Assembly (NCBI GenBank): GCA_003280995.1 | Contig: QCDG01000006.1 | Span: forward strand, 42,559-106,558 | Direction of reading: 5' to 3' | DNA: 64,000 bases | Source: Prochlorococcus sp. AG-355-A09 | GTDB lineage: Bacteria > Cyanobacteriota > Cyanobacteriia > PCC-6307 > Cyanobiaceae | Shown here: positions 45,276 to 53,397 of the stretch, piece after piece | Position numbering within the stretch: the stretch's first letter is position 1 | Layout: each line of letters opens with the position of its first letter | Notes under the pieces: model-generated | Databases searched by the model: none | The model's input: the letters and a program-made list of their open reading frames with translations, nothing else | Told to the model about the DNA's origin: nothing | Program-made: the position numbers and the translations under genes

Positions 45276-45500
45276 CTTTTCTGAATCCCTTGATTGCAAC
45301 CTAACAAGTAAATAAATGGTGTAAATGATTAATTAATCTTTTTAAATATCATTCTTTAGCTATTTTGGAATTAAATTTTCTAAAGAAAATTATTCTAATT
45401 TCATCCAAATTTTTTATTCTAAGAGTTATTTTTAGGTAATTAATACCTTGTATTCTTCAAATTTCTTATGCAAGATTTAGAAACATTAGATTTCTAAATA

Positions 45501-45776
45501 ATGATTAAAAATTTTCAAGAGGACCCTGAAGAATTTAAAGATTATGATTCAGAACTGTTACTTAAGATTCTAAATAAGACATCACTGGAGAATGAAAAAG
45601 GGGATGATAAAGAGCTATTTGTAGATGAAAATTGGAAAATTAATTCAAAAAATATGAGTAATATAATTCCTTCAGATAATTCAAATTTGAAAAGAATATT
45701 ATCAGATATTTTCCCAAATAAAAAAATAGTGATTCAAGATAATAATGATGGGTCGCAAACAATTTTCTTATCCTAA
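45501..45776 (+). CDS. Acidic hypothetical protein
   Basis: 91 residues, acidic throughout (FQEDPEEFKDYDSELLLKIL; NEKGDDKELFVDENWKI), ending KKIVIQDNNDGSQTIFLS. Soluble. Family not recognised. Confidence 0.55.
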   Translation: MIKNFQEDPEEFKDYDSELLLKILNKTSLENEKGDDKELFVDENWKINSKNMSNIIPSDNSNLKRILSDIFPNKKIVIQDNNDGSQTIFLS

Positions 45777-45965
45777 TTTAGGAAATATTAAAACCTTATT
45801 TATACTTTCTACTCAATATTTATTTTTTTGAGAAAAATTTAGTAAAAATTACTCTCGCGGAATTTTTTTAAAGATGTTATTGTTCACTAACGTTCATCCA
45901 AGTTTATATCTCTGGACGCATGAAATGGGAGTAGGGAACGGGATTCTCATTAACTGCAAAAGACC

Positions 45966-46136
45966 ATGAATAACCTCTTACAAATAAGAGAAAAAATCAA
46001 AAGAGCCAATAGGCTATATGAAGCCCAACTTTTGGCTACTAAAAGTGGAGAAGTTACTCCATACAGAATATCCGTCTTTGAAGAAAGAATCAGGAAAACA
46101 CAAAAAGAAATGAAATTGAAAGAATCAAAAAATTAA
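45966..46136 (+). CDS. Small basic coiled-coil hypothetical
   Basis: 56 residues (MNNLLQIREKIKRANRLYEA, ending RKTQKEMKLKESKN), all helix and highly charged. A G-rich leader (gggagtagggaacggg, about 45927-45942) precedes it and an intrinsic terminator follows 25 bp after the stop, which supports an independent transcription unit. Confidence 0.65.
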   Translation: MNNLLQIREKIKRANRLYEAQLLATKSGEVTPYRISVFEERIRKTQKEMKLKESKN

Positions 46137-46161
46137 ATTCTTTTTTGAAACTGATTAATTA

Positions 46162-46188
46162 AGAGGGGGTTTTAGCCCTCTCTTTTTT
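46162..46188 (+). terminator. Intrinsic terminator
   Basis: Stem AGAGGG / CCCTCT with an 8-base loop, then C and six T. It closes the small gene ending at 46136. Confidence 0.8.
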
Positions 46189-46327
46189 ATTTTTATAAAA
46201 ACAAAGTAATTATTAATTTATTTTTTCGATTATCGATTATTAAAAACAACATAATTTTGATGCTTTTACTATTGATTTAAATTATATAAATGGCAAATTT
46301 AATTCAGTAATTAAGAGGTAAAAAAAT

Positions 46328-46618
46328 ATGTTTAAAGAGAAAAATAAACAAATTAACACCTCACCTAATAAATCAAATTTAGATCAAGTTTTATGGTTTA
46401 TAGAAAATTATTTGCCCCAAAAGAAAGATCGAGGTGTTCAAAAAAAATTGTATATGGATAATCTAGAAGCAAAGACTATTAAGATATTTTCTAAATTAGC
46501 CTCTACACGTTCTAAAAAATTATTACCAACTCCGAAAAATACGACAATCTCTTTTACCTTTGGTAATTGGGCCTTGCCTTACCTGAAATTGCTTAAGAAA
46601 ATAGGAATAGCTAAGTAA
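46328..46618 (+). CDS. Basic hypothetical protein
   Basis: 96 residues, Lys-rich (NLDQVLWFIENYLPQKKDRG; SKLASTRSKKLLPTPKNT) with C-terminal FGNWALPYLKLLKKIGIAK. Soluble. Family not recognised. Start preceded by AGAGGT. Confidence 0.55.
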   Translation: MFKEKNKQINTSPNKSNLDQVLWFIENYLPQKKDRGVQKKLYMDNLEAKTIKIFSKLASTRSKKLLPTPKNTTISFTFGNWALPYLKLLKKIGIAK

Positions 46619-46773
46619 GAAAATTGTGATCGGCTAGAAGTAGATTTATCCCGCAAATAAAAATAAATAAAGATTAAAATGTCTCAGAAAGTTCTTTTTG
46701 AAATTTAAGGAGGAATACTTACTTTACATAAAAAATACAATTGCTAAGTTTAAGATAAGAGATCTATACATTA

Positions 46774-46920
46774 ATGTTTCTAAATTATCTGCCTAGTGAA
46801 ATGGTTGAAGTTGTTGGTTTGACAATGATTTTTTCATTTCTAGTTGGAACTATCTTAATTTTGTTATTTACATCAGATCAGGCAAATACAAAGAATCTAT
46901 ATTTAAAGAAGGCTAAATAA
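46774..46920 (+). CDS. Small membrane protein
   Basis: 48 residues (MFLNYLPSEMVEVVGLTMIF, SFLVGTILILLFTSDQ...): a single hydrophobic helix and a basic end (NLYLKKAK). Family not recognised. Confidence 0.5.
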   Translation: MFLNYLPSEMVEVVGLTMIFSFLVGTILILLFTSDQANTKNLYLKKAK

Positions 46921-47026
46921 ATTTTAAATAATTTGTTTATCTATAAATGACCTCTGTTTTTAACAAAGTTAACTCGCAGGTATGGAACATAATTTTTAAT
47001 ATTGATAAATAAACAAATTTAAGATT

Positions 47027-47227
47027 ATGGGCGAAGCTAAAAGAAGAGAAGAATTAGGATTACCACCTAGACCAAAAAAAAATGAATTAAATAAATCTGA
47101 TAGATACCTTTCATGGCTTCCAATTACTAAATCAAGAATTAAGAAATACCCTTATATGGGTGTAGCAACAATGGCACTAGGAGCGATAATTTTCTTAGTA
47201 AGTGGGGGAGCAAATAGGATTAATTAA
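47027..47227 (+). CDS. DUF2839 family protein, copy 2
   Basis: 66 residues starting MGEAKRREELGLPPRPKKNE, then a basic linker and one membrane helix (YMGVATMALGAIIFLVSGGA). Paralogue of the gene at 44603. Function unknown. Confidence 0.85.
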   Translation: MGEAKRREELGLPPRPKKNELNKSDRYLSWLPITKSRIKKYPYMGVATMALGAIIFLVSGGANRIN

Positions 47228-47259
47228 ATAATTAAATTTTGGCTTGGCTTAGAATATAT

Positions 47260-47520
47260 CTAAGATTTTTTTTGTAATAGTTTAACGCCAGATATTATTG
47301 AGATTATTGAAGTTATACCTAGAAAAATCGAGTAAAAAGGTTGCAAATTAATAATGCCAAAATTACCTGTATGCCATTTTATTAACCAAAAAGCATCTAT
47401 TCCTAGTGGCTGAAGAATACTATAAATAGTTCCAGATAAAATAGTAATTAGTAATGGGATTGCTGAAATTGCGGTTATTTTTCTGTGAATTTTTCTTTGA
47501 TTTGCTTTTAATTTTTCCAT
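47260..47520 (-). CDS. PepSY-TM-like small membrane protein
   Basis: 86 residues: RKIHRKITAISAIPLLITILS, then LIKWHTGNFGIINLQPFYSI and a last helix LGITSIISIISGVKLLQKK. The RKxHRxI...H.G.FGxxNL pattern resembles cyanobacterial PepSY-associated membrane proteins. It abuts the DUF3721 gene (stop and start adjacent) and probably belongs to the same metal-related operon. Confidence 0.6.
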   Translation of the reverse strand: MEKLKANQRKIHRKITAISAIPLLITILSGTIYSILQPLGIDAFWLIKWHTGNFGIINLQPFYSIFLGITSIISIISGVKLLQKKS

Positions 47521-47742
47521 CTATTTCCTCAAATAGATATGTAGTTCTTTTTCGTTTTTGCACGGCATCCATTTATCTTGATTCTTATGTATTCCTTCGC
47601 AACCAAGTTCTAAAGATCTATTTTCGGCGTCCTCTTCAGAAAGAAATGTACCCCTCATATGTGCATGCGAATAACTATTGAAATTTAGAGATAAGGAAAA
47701 TAAAAAAATAAAAAATTTAAAATTTCCAAGAAAAATATGCAT
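47521..47742 (-). CDS. DUF3721 exported protein
   Basis: 73 residues with a signal peptide (FFIFLFSLSLNFNSYSHA) and the compact domain HMRGTFLSEEDAENRSLELG, CEGIHKNQDKWMPCKNEKEL: two Cys in GCEG and WMPC with several His, the DUF3721 pattern. Probably metal-binding; the evidence is residue content and neighbours. Confidence 0.8.
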   Translation of the reverse strand: MHIFLGNFKFFIFLFSLSLNFNSYSHAHMRGTFLSEEDAENRSLELGCEGIHKNQDKWMPCKNEKELHIYLRK

Positions 47743-47763
47743 TATTTCAAATAAGTATTTGTA

Positions 47764-48282
47764 TTAAGGAGAGATTTCATCAAATATTTTTGTTTTGCCA
47801 GTTTTACTAAATGAAACTACTTTGTAGTTCTCATAATCATGAGAGTGCGATTGGTGAGAATGCATTTCCATCCCTGGAGAGCCAATTGGCATGCCCGGAA
47901 CTGCTATCCCATTAATATTTGGTTTTTCTATAAAAAGTTTGTTGATTGATTCAATCGGGACATGTCCTTCAATCGTATAGTTAGCTATTTGAGCAGAATG
48001 ACATGATCTCAGATTATTGGGAATTTGATATTGGTTTTTAATTGCTGAAACATCTTCAACTATATTATCAACAACTTGTAATCCATTATCTCTTAAATGA
48101 TTGATCCATTTTTTGCAACAACCGCATGATGCTGATCTGTAAGAAACAACTTTTGGGATATCTATATTTTCTGACGTTTCTGCACTAATCCTATGAACGT
48201 TATTTGTATTTGCAAAAAGCATTCCAGAAGCAATTAGATAATTTAAAAATCTGGTTTTTATAAATACTTTATTAATTGCCAT
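47764..48282 (-). CDS. DUF411 metal-binding protein
   Basis: 172 residues. Signal or anchor segment, then VVSYRSASCGCCKKWINHLR (thioredoxin-like, CGCC), LRSCHSAQIANYTIEGHVP, and GIAVPGMPIGSPGMEM followed by His-rich HSHQSHSHD. This is DUF411, a periplasmic family associated with copper. It sits between the DUF3721 and MauE-like genes in one run. Confidence 0.9.
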   Translation of the reverse strand: MAINKVFIKTRFLNYLIASGMLFANTNNVHRISAETSENIDIPKVVSYRSASCGCCKKWINHLRDNGLQVVDNIVEDVSAIKNQYQIPNNLRSCHSAQIANYTIEGHVPIESINKLFIEKPNINGIAVPGMPIGSPGMEMHSHQSHSHDYENYKVVSFSKTGKTKIFDEISP

Positions 48283-48343
48283 ACAAATTAAGACGATTAA
48301 ATTTTATTTTTTAATTAACAATAAATGAAAATTTGTAAAAGTG

Positions 48344-48796
48344 CTATTTAATCAAAAGCAGGACACTCATAATTGCCATTAAAAGATTTTCGATAAAACT
48401 AATAATTCCCAAAGGAGTTTTTACATATCCACCTATACATGCACAATTTAATTTTAATTTATCCAAATAAACGGCCTTAAATACTGAAATCATTCCAGAA
48501 ATTCCTAAAAATAGAGCAATAAAAATAATTAGAGAAGGTGGAGAAGAATTAAGAAAACTTATCCCAATTATTAATTCAAAAAAAGGATAAATATATATCC
48601 AGCTATCAAATTGAGAGGAAATTAAATCATATTTCTTATAACTTGTTCCAAAAGCTTCAATATCCATAAGCTTAAGCATCGCTAAAAGACAAATTGATAT
48701 CCCCATAAAAATTTGGAAACTTTTAAGCAATGTAATGGTGATAAGAAATGAAGTGCCAAAGACTGCAATTAAGGGGGCAAATGACTTAATCTTCAT
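48344..48796 (-). CDS. MauE/DoxX-like membrane protein
   Basis: 150 residues with four helices (ITLLKSFQIFMGISICLLAM; WIYIYPFFELIIGISFL; LIIFIALFLGISGMISVF; FIENLLMAIMSVLLLI) and the CACIGG motif after helix three, as in MauE/vitamin-K-reductase-like electron-transfer membrane proteins. It may supply disulfide or redox chemistry to the DUF411 protein downstream (inference). Confidence 0.75.
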   Translation of the reverse strand: MKIKSFAPLIAVFGTSFLITITLLKSFQIFMGISICLLAMLKLMDIEAFGTSYKKYDLISSQFDSWIYIYPFFELIIGISFLNSSPPSLIIFIALFLGISGMISVFKAVYLDKLKLNCACIGGYVKTPLGIISFIENLLMAIMSVLLLIK

Positions 48797-48798
48797 TT

Positions 48799-49029
48799 TT
48801 AACTTTTAAGGATAGAGTCACAAATACTAGATGGATTTGCTTGTTTAACTATTTTTAGTCTTTTGATAAGTTTGTCTCGATCTATTTGATGTTTTAAATA
48901 TTTAATACATAAATTTTTTTCCTTATATACCTGCGCTATTGGAGTAATCTTTAAAGCAATTGCAAAAGTACCAACAACTAAAAGAATGTTTGTAGCAAGT
49001 CGAATGTTTGGTCGAAAATTAGATCTCAT
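48799..49029 (-). CDS. Anchored small hypothetical
   Basis: 76 residues: N-terminal helix (IRLATNILLVVGTFAIAL) and a basic soluble part with two Cys (KNLCIKYLKHQIDR; ANPSSICDSILKS). It ends 2 bp before the MauE-like gene and overlaps the stop of the upstream micro-ORF, so it belongs to the same run. Confidence 0.6.
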   Translation of the reverse strand: MRSNFRPNIRLATNILLVVGTFAIALKITPIAQVYKEKNLCIKYLKHQIDRDKLIKRLKIVKQANPSSICDSILKS

Positions 49030-49142
49030 TCGTATTCTTTATTTCTGTCAATAACTTCCCTTAAATATATATCTTTTAGCTCGTCATTGTATCCATTTTC
49101 TTTTGCAAATTTCTCTAATTCTTTCAGCTCTTTTTCTGTCAT
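49026..49142 (-). CDS. Micro-protein
   Basis: 38 residues (MTEKELKELEKFAKENGYND, ELKDIYLREVIDRNKEYE), one charged helix-turn-helix. Its stop overlaps the next start by 4 bp (ATGA), and its own start overlaps the preceding stop (TAATG); such coupling supports it as real. Confidence 0.6.
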   Translation of the reverse strand: MTEKELKELEKFAKENGYNDELKDIYLREVIDRNKEYE

Positions 49143-49285
49143 TAAGCAGATTTGGATATATTGTTTTTCATATCTTCAATTTGGTTGATTAATTCATCTA
49201 ACCATTCTGAATTATTTTCGGATCTTTTCTGAAGATATGTAATTTTAGGTTGATTTATTTCTAGTGTCTCATAATCTCCACTCAT
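49142..49285 (-). CDS. Micro-protein
   Basis: 47 residues (MSGDYETLEINQPKITYLQK, ... WLDELINQIEDMKNNIS), helical. AGGGG lies about 7 bases before the ATG at Shine-Dalgarno distance. First gene of a coupled run leading into the metal-related operon. Confidence 0.55.
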   Translation of the reverse strand: MSGDYETLEINQPKITYLQKRSENNSEWLDELINQIEDMKNNISKSA

Positions 49286-49429
49286 AAATTACCCCTAAAT
49301 TTGTGCTCTGCATAATTTATCTAGAGAGATTAGGCACATCAATAGGTTCTATTACTTATTAGACATTTATTATGGGTAAAAAGTCGTTTTTTAATAGTAT
49401 AAATATGAATTAATTTATCTTTATAAAAT

Positions 49430-49534
49430 ATGGCAACTAATGAAGAACTAGAAAAAAGAATTGAGACTTTAGAAAAAGAAGTACAACATCTAAAAGCTGT
49501 TATGCAATATCAAATGAGAAATAAGAAAAAGTGA
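49430..49534 (+). CDS. Coiled-coil micro-protein
   Basis: 34 residues (MATNEELEKRIETLEKEVQH, LKAVMQYQMRNKKK) with a clear heptad pattern (I, L, V, L, V spaced 3-4), like a leucine-zipper dimer. Function unknown. Confidence 0.6.
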   Translation: MATNEELEKRIETLEKEVQHLKAVMQYQMRNKKK

Positions 49535-49713
49535 TTCTTATTGCATAGCAATGACTTTTGGTCAGATAAGCATTTTCTCTTGGTTGTTTTAGTTACCTAA
49601 TGAAAAAGCAAAATATTAAAAATTAGTCCATAATTAACCACTTTTTAGAAAAAATAAATTTAGTCATTGATATTTAGAACATATTTGTTTTTATATATAT
49701 AAAACTACTCGAT

Positions 49714-49830
49714 ATGATTAACTCAATAGCTATTACATTGTTATTATTAGGCTCTTTAGTCGCTTACAAAAGACTAAAAAGAAAGAAACGTCAATTTCAC
49801 GCGCCACCTACAAATCAGCTTCCTAGTTGA
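49714..49830 (+). CDS. Small membrane protein
   Basis: 38 residues: helix SIAITLLLLGSLVAYKRL and a basic tail (KRKKRQFHAPPTNQLPS). Convergent with the next gene, stops 3 bp apart. Confidence 0.55.
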   Translation: MINSIAITLLLLGSLVAYKRLKRKKRQFHAPPTNQLPS

Positions 49831-49833
49831 AGA

Positions 49834-49947
49834 TTAAATTCCTTCTTCGTCTTCTCCAAAAGGATTGTATCTAATATCCCAGATGAGAACTACTGCTATA
49901 GATAAAAGCAATAGTCCAAAAATAACTTGAGGAGGTGGGAATAACAT
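49834..49947 (-). CDS. Small membrane protein
   Basis: 37 residues (MLFPPPQVIFGLLLLSIAVV, LIWDIRYNPFGEDEEGI): one helix with a conserved-looking DIRYNPFGEDEE acidic tail. Resembles small cyanobacterial thylakoid proteins in layout, but family not recognised. Confidence 0.6.
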   Translation of the reverse strand: MLFPPPQVIFGLLLLSIAVVLIWDIRYNPFGEDEEGI

Positions 49948-49980
49948 CAATGAAATGTAACAATTATCAATAAGCTTTGC

Positions 49981-50181
49981 TTATAAAAATTTTAAAGGGA
50001 AATCGATATTGTTTGATTCTAAATGTTTTACATAACATGCTGTAGTGCAATCTACTCCCTCACTATTGATTCTACAAGAAGTTATACATTCAAAAAAACT
50101 TTCCAAAGCATCTGAATCTTTAAAATTTGAATAAATGTCATTTTTCATGTTCAATCTTCCATTCTGAAGCTTATCTAGCAA
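49981..50181 (-). CDS. Cys-rich small hypothetical
   Basis: 66 residues, or 55 from the second Met (MKNDIYSNFKDSDALESFF). Four Cys in ECITSCRINSEGVDCTTACY form a CxxxC...CxxxC pattern, as in CHCH-like disulfide hairpins or small metal sites. Function unknown. Confidence 0.6.
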   Translation of the reverse strand: MLDKLQNGRLNMKNDIYSNFKDSDALESFFECITSCRINSEGVDCTTACYVKHLESNNIDFPLKFL

Positions 50182-50197
50182 TTAATTTTTAATAATG

Positions 50198-50482
50198 TCA
50201 AATTTTAGGTAAAGTACCTATCAACCATTTTTTTTTAAAAAAACTATTGAATCTATAAGTTTTTTCCCACCCTTCCTCCAATAGTCTTTTATATTCGTTT
50301 CTCGCTTCTTCGATAGATTCAACCCTAGAGCCTTTCATAACTGGCTTACTTGATCGCTTAAAAACACAACCATAAGAGATTAAAATTGCATCAATCATAG
50401 AAGAGTTTTTAGAACTATCTTCAAAAGGTTCAAATACTTTAATCCTCGACCTGGCTTTATTGATTAAAGTAAATTTTTCCAT
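50198..50482 (-). CDS. DUF1651-like protein
   Basis: 94 residues with ESIEEARNEYKRLLEEGWEK near the C-terminus, the ARxxYxxLLxxGWxK signature shared with the gene at 53000. Notably, a terminator-like hairpin and seven U lie directly against its start codon. Confidence 0.75.
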   Translation of the reverse strand: MEKFTLINKARSRIKVFEPFEDSSKNSSMIDAILISYGCVFKRSSKPVMKGSRVESIEEARNEYKRLLEEGWEKTYRFNSFFKKKWLIGTLPKI

Positions 50483-50506
50483 AAAAAAAGGGCGTTAGCT
50501 TCGCCC
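50483..50506 (-). promoter_or_regulatory. Terminator-like hairpin abutting a start codon
   Basis: On the minus strand GGGCG-AAGCTAA-CGCCC is followed by seven T and then immediately by the ATG at 50482. It has all features of an intrinsic terminator, so it may attenuate the DUF1651-like gene or end a short upstream RNA. Confidence 0.65.
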
Positions 50507-50633
50507 AATCAAAAAGCGGGATAATCCCCATCACCCAGCCTTTTTAAAATCTTAGCACTACATATGGTGTTTGTAAGTATTTAAAATTACCTATTGATGG
50601 GGTTGTTTGTTTCTGTTTAATTTGTCATTATAG

Positions 50634-50672
50634 GAGTCCCCATCACCTAGGCTCGTAAGAGTCTTTTTTTTT
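50634..50672 (+). ncRNA. Candidate short RNA with GUAA-loop terminator
   Basis: A -10-like CATTAT (50626-50631) precedes GGAGTCCCCATCACCTAGGC. The hairpin GGCTC-GTAA-GAGTC (one G-U pair, GNRA loop) at 50650-50663 is followed by nine T. The block CCCCATCACC recurs at 50526-50535, about 110 bp away. No ORF fits. Could also be only a terminator. Confidence 0.35.
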
Positions 50673-50775
50673 GATAGTTTTCCTTTTATGCTTAAGCTCT
50701 TTTTAATTAGTGTTTAAAGACTTTTTATTTAATTTTTAAATTCGATAATTAATAATTAAAAAAATAATTTTATTC

Positions 50776-51087
50776 ATGCAAACTTACATCGTTCACTGGC
50801 AATTCCCAGATCAAGAAAGTCATATGCAAGGGGCCGAAGCTTTTGCGGGTTTTGTTGAAGGAGGATGCGAAGGTGATGAATTTGATGGTTTTAAAGTTCT
50901 TAATCGAGTAGTAAATCCTGAGGGAGCTAATGGTTGGGCAATAGTTGAATCTTCAAATCATCAGAACATTTGGAAATGGAGTAGTATCTGGGTCGATAAT
51001 TTTGGGGTAGAAATTGAAGTTACGCCAGTTCTAACGGATAAAGAATTTCTTTCCGTCCATAAAGAAATTTCAGCAGCGTCTAACTAA
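50776..51087 (+). CDS. DUF3303 family protein, copy 1
   Basis: 103 residues (MQTYIVHWQFPDQESHMQGA ... GANGWAIVESSNHQNIWKWS, VEIEVTPVLTDKEF): a dimeric ferredoxin-like fold typical of DUF3303. A second copy is at 57122. Function unknown. Confidence 0.82.
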   Translation: MQTYIVHWQFPDQESHMQGAEAFAGFVEGGCEGDEFDGFKVLNRVVNPEGANGWAIVESSNHQNIWKWSSIWVDNFGVEIEVTPVLTDKEFLSVHKEISAASN

Positions 51088-51146
51088 TAGCTAATCTTTT
51101 TTTGTTTGACTGTTGATTTAATATAAAAGGGTAGTACATATTTTTT

Positions 51147-51320
51147 ATGGGAAAATTTTCTTCTAAAGAAATTGAAATTCAATACAATTTGATAAAAGCG
51201 CTTTTAGCTGAACCTGAAAAGTATAGAGATGCCATTAATGCAATAAAAAAAGATATTGCATATATGCCCATAGAGCTTAAAAAAAAACTTGAGGAAGAAA
51301 AAATTATCTTATGAATTAAT
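51147..51320 (+). CDS. Small helical hypothetical
   Basis: 57 residues (MGKFSSKEIEIQYNLIKALL, AEPEKYRDAINAIKKDIAYM, ...), two amphipathic helices. Family not recognised. Confidence 0.55.
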
Positions 51321-51382
51321 CGCAGATCGCGTAAATCATACTCGTTAATTTTTAAAAATTAGTAAATAGCCATTCTCGTAAA

Positions 51383-51547
51383 CTAACCGAGAGAGTCTAA
51401 ATCTCTACGATGGTGAACTGTATTTGCGTAATCTTGTCGAACTTTCTGTTCTCTCATTAAATCTGCAATTGTTGGATAATCTTTTGCATTATCAAGATCT
51501 CTTGCATTTTTATCTTGAATTGCGAATGGTGATCTTTTTAAATTCAT
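51383..51547 (-). CDS. Small charged hypothetical
   Basis: 54 residues (MNLKRSPFAIQDKNARDLDN, AKDYPTIADLMREQKVRQDY, ... HHRRDLDSLG). Basic and acidic residues alternate; soluble. Ends 12 bp... before the next same-strand gene in genomic order (51559), so both may share a transcript. Confidence 0.55.
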   Translation of the reverse strand: MNLKRSPFAIQDKNARDLDNAKDYPTIADLMREQKVRQDYANTVHHRRDLDSLG

Positions 51548-51558
51548 AATTAATTTCC

Positions 51559-51744
51559 TCAAAATTTTTGTTGGATTCTGATTACAGATCCTGGATTGTC
51601 ATGTATGTAAGTGTTGAATTCTCTCGCAAGCATTAGGCAATCGTATGCATCGCGGGCGTAGAAGCCAACTTCATGTGTCTTATTAGTTGAATCTTTGTAA
51701 CTCAACACATATTTATTACAAGATTTTATTGGTGTTGCAGGCAT
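51559..51744 (-). CDS. Small hypothetical, beta-rich
   Basis: 61 residues (MPATPIKSCNKYVLSYKDST, NKTHEVGFYARDAYDCLMLA, ...). The FYARDAYDCLMLAREF segment looks like a strand-helix unit. Family not recognised; upstream partner of the 51383 gene on the minus strand. Confidence 0.55.
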   Translation of the reverse strand: MPATPIKSCNKYVLSYKDSTNKTHEVGFYARDAYDCLMLAREFNTYIHDNPGSVIRIQQKF

Positions 51745-51992
51745 TTAATTTATCTTTGATACCACTAAGTTCTAACTAGGCATGCTTATTAATCGACTAA
51801 TAAAAATGTACGGTTTAAGGCACAAACATATACGGATAGAGGACCAACAATCTAATTTAAAAATTAATACAATGATTAAGTTAATCTTGCAAAGAAAGAC
51901 AATATTTACGTTACTCCTGTATAACTATTTTCAGTAGTAGCATCTTTTTAAAGAAACTTTTTGAAGATAATGTGTTTTTATAAACAAATAAA

Positions 51993-52139
51993 CTATCTCG
52001 CTAAATTAAGATGTTCGAGGCTATAAATATATTTTTCTCCATCATCATCACCATCATCATCATCATGGAAGGAGGAGATTAATACATAAACTCCTCCGAG
52101 TCCCAGTAACATAGATAAATAAAGAATAGGATCTGTCAT
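51993..52139 (-). CDS. Small membrane protein with Asp-rich segment
   Basis: 48 residues: helix ILYLSMLLGLGGVYVLISS, then HDDDDGDDDGEKYIYSLEHL. The Asp run comes from a CAT/ATC repeat on the plus strand and may bind cations or vary in length by slippage. Function unknown. Confidence 0.5.
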   Translation of the reverse strand: MTDPILYLSMLLGLGGVYVLISSFHDDDDGDDDGEKYIYSLEHLNLAR

Positions 52140-52328
52140 TGCTTAAGTTTGAAACATTCAAATCAAATTTGAGGGAGCTTTTCAATATCTATATTTTCTT
52201 TTAATTATTTGGATAAAAAACTTTCTACGATCAAAAAAATTGTTTTTTATTTGAGAAAACTGAAAGTAGATCTAAAATAAGGTAAATTTACTGTTTTTTT
52301 AGTGAGTTTAAAAATATTTTAAAAATCA

Positions 52329-52967
52329 ATGTGCGGTAGATTTGAGCTGAAAACTAAATTTGAGAAGTTGCCAAAGGTTCTGAAACAAGACTATCCAAGT
52401 GGACTTGATTCAAAATATGAAACTCAAAGTTTAATAAGACCTAATGATCCAGTTCTTGTAATTAAAAACGAAGGAAGAATTAAAACTACTTTTATGAAAT
52501 GGGGCTTTATTTCTCCTTGGGCTAGAGATCCATTTGATAAAGAGAGACAAAGACCATTTAATGCAAGGTCAGAAACCGTAGAAGAAAAAAAATTGTTTAG
52601 TGGAAGTTGGAAACATAAAAGGTGCCTAATACCTGCGAGCGGTTTTTTTGAAAAAAAAAATCGTGTTCGAAAATCTAATTATGAGACTTTTTGGTTGGGC
52701 GGAATTTGGAGTAAGTGGACTTCACTAGATGGAGCAGAACTTGAGAGTTGCTGCGTTTTAACAACTGAACCAAATGATTTAATTAAACCTTTACATCATC
52801 GCATGCCTGTGATCGTTCCTAATGGATATGAGGAACAATGGACAGAGCAAGCTAAAGATGCAGATGAATTAAGAGGATTATTCGCAATCATGATGAGTTG
52901 GTCCCCTCATGGTTGGCTAGTAGAGGATGTAAAGAAAAAAGAAACTGATCAAATGAGTTTGTTTTAA
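52329..52967 (+). CDS. yedK: SOS response-associated (SRAP/HMCES/YedK) peptidase
   Basis: 212 residues starting MCGRFELK: the Met is removed to expose catalytic Cys2. Conserved blocks follow: FMKWGFISPWARDP, NARSETVEEKKLF (Asn and Glu of the active site), RCLIPASGFFE and the His in LHHRMPVI. The family forms thiazolidine crosslinks with abasic sites in single-stranded DNA and protects them. Full length. Confidence 0.95.
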   Translation: MCGRFELKTKFEKLPKVLKQDYPSGLDSKYETQSLIRPNDPVLVIKNEGRIKTTFMKWGFISPWARDPFDKERQRPFNARSETVEEKKLFSGSWKHKRCLIPASGFFEKKNRVRKSNYETFWLGGIWSKWTSLDGAELESCCVLTTEPNDLIKPLHHRMPVIVPNGYEEQWTEQAKDADELRGLFAIMMSWSPHGWLVEDVKKKETDQMSLF

Positions 52968-52999
52968 ATGGAAAGCTTACTAATTCTAAGGTTAGATTA

Positions 53000-53245
53000 A
53001 TGGCTAAATCATATTGGTTGATTAATTCAAATAGGTCAGAAGTTAAAAGATTTATGAAAAACGATAAGAGTATTGATGGAGTTTTTGAATATATGTTTAT
53101 AGATACTGGAAAAATAGTAGGGGGATTAGAAAATAAACCACCAGTAATGACAAATACAGTTTCTGTTGAAATAGATTTAGCTAGAGAAATTTATGAAAGA
53201 TTACTTTCTAAGGGATGGAGAAAAATTGAAAAAGTTTGGACTTAG
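53000..53245 (+). CDS. DUF1651 family protein
   Basis: 81 residues (MAKSYWLINSNRSEVKRFMK ... LAREIYERLLSKGWRKIEKV). The WLIN start and ARxxYxxLLxxGWxK end are the DUF1651 hallmarks. Paralogue of the gene at 50198. Function unknown. 32 bp after the SRAP gene on the same strand. Confidence 0.82.
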   Translation: MAKSYWLINSNRSEVKRFMKNDKSIDGVFEYMFIDTGKIVGGLENKPPVMTNTVSVEIDLAREIYERLLSKGWRKIEKVWT

Positions 53246-53397
53246 AAAGATAATTAGATCTGTGCGGTATAAATTACTAATGAAAATAATCTGAAATTCA
53301 AAGAAGAGAATACTAACTAAAATTGACAGCCGATTTAAAATATAAGGTGATTAATAAATTATTTTATTTAGTGCAGAAAAAAAATGAAATATCCAGA

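Noticed and set aside
51782..51937. 51-codon plus-strand ORF (MLINRLIKMYGLRHKHIRIE...)
   Set aside because: No family resemblance, odd composition and no leader; could be chance in AT-rich DNA.
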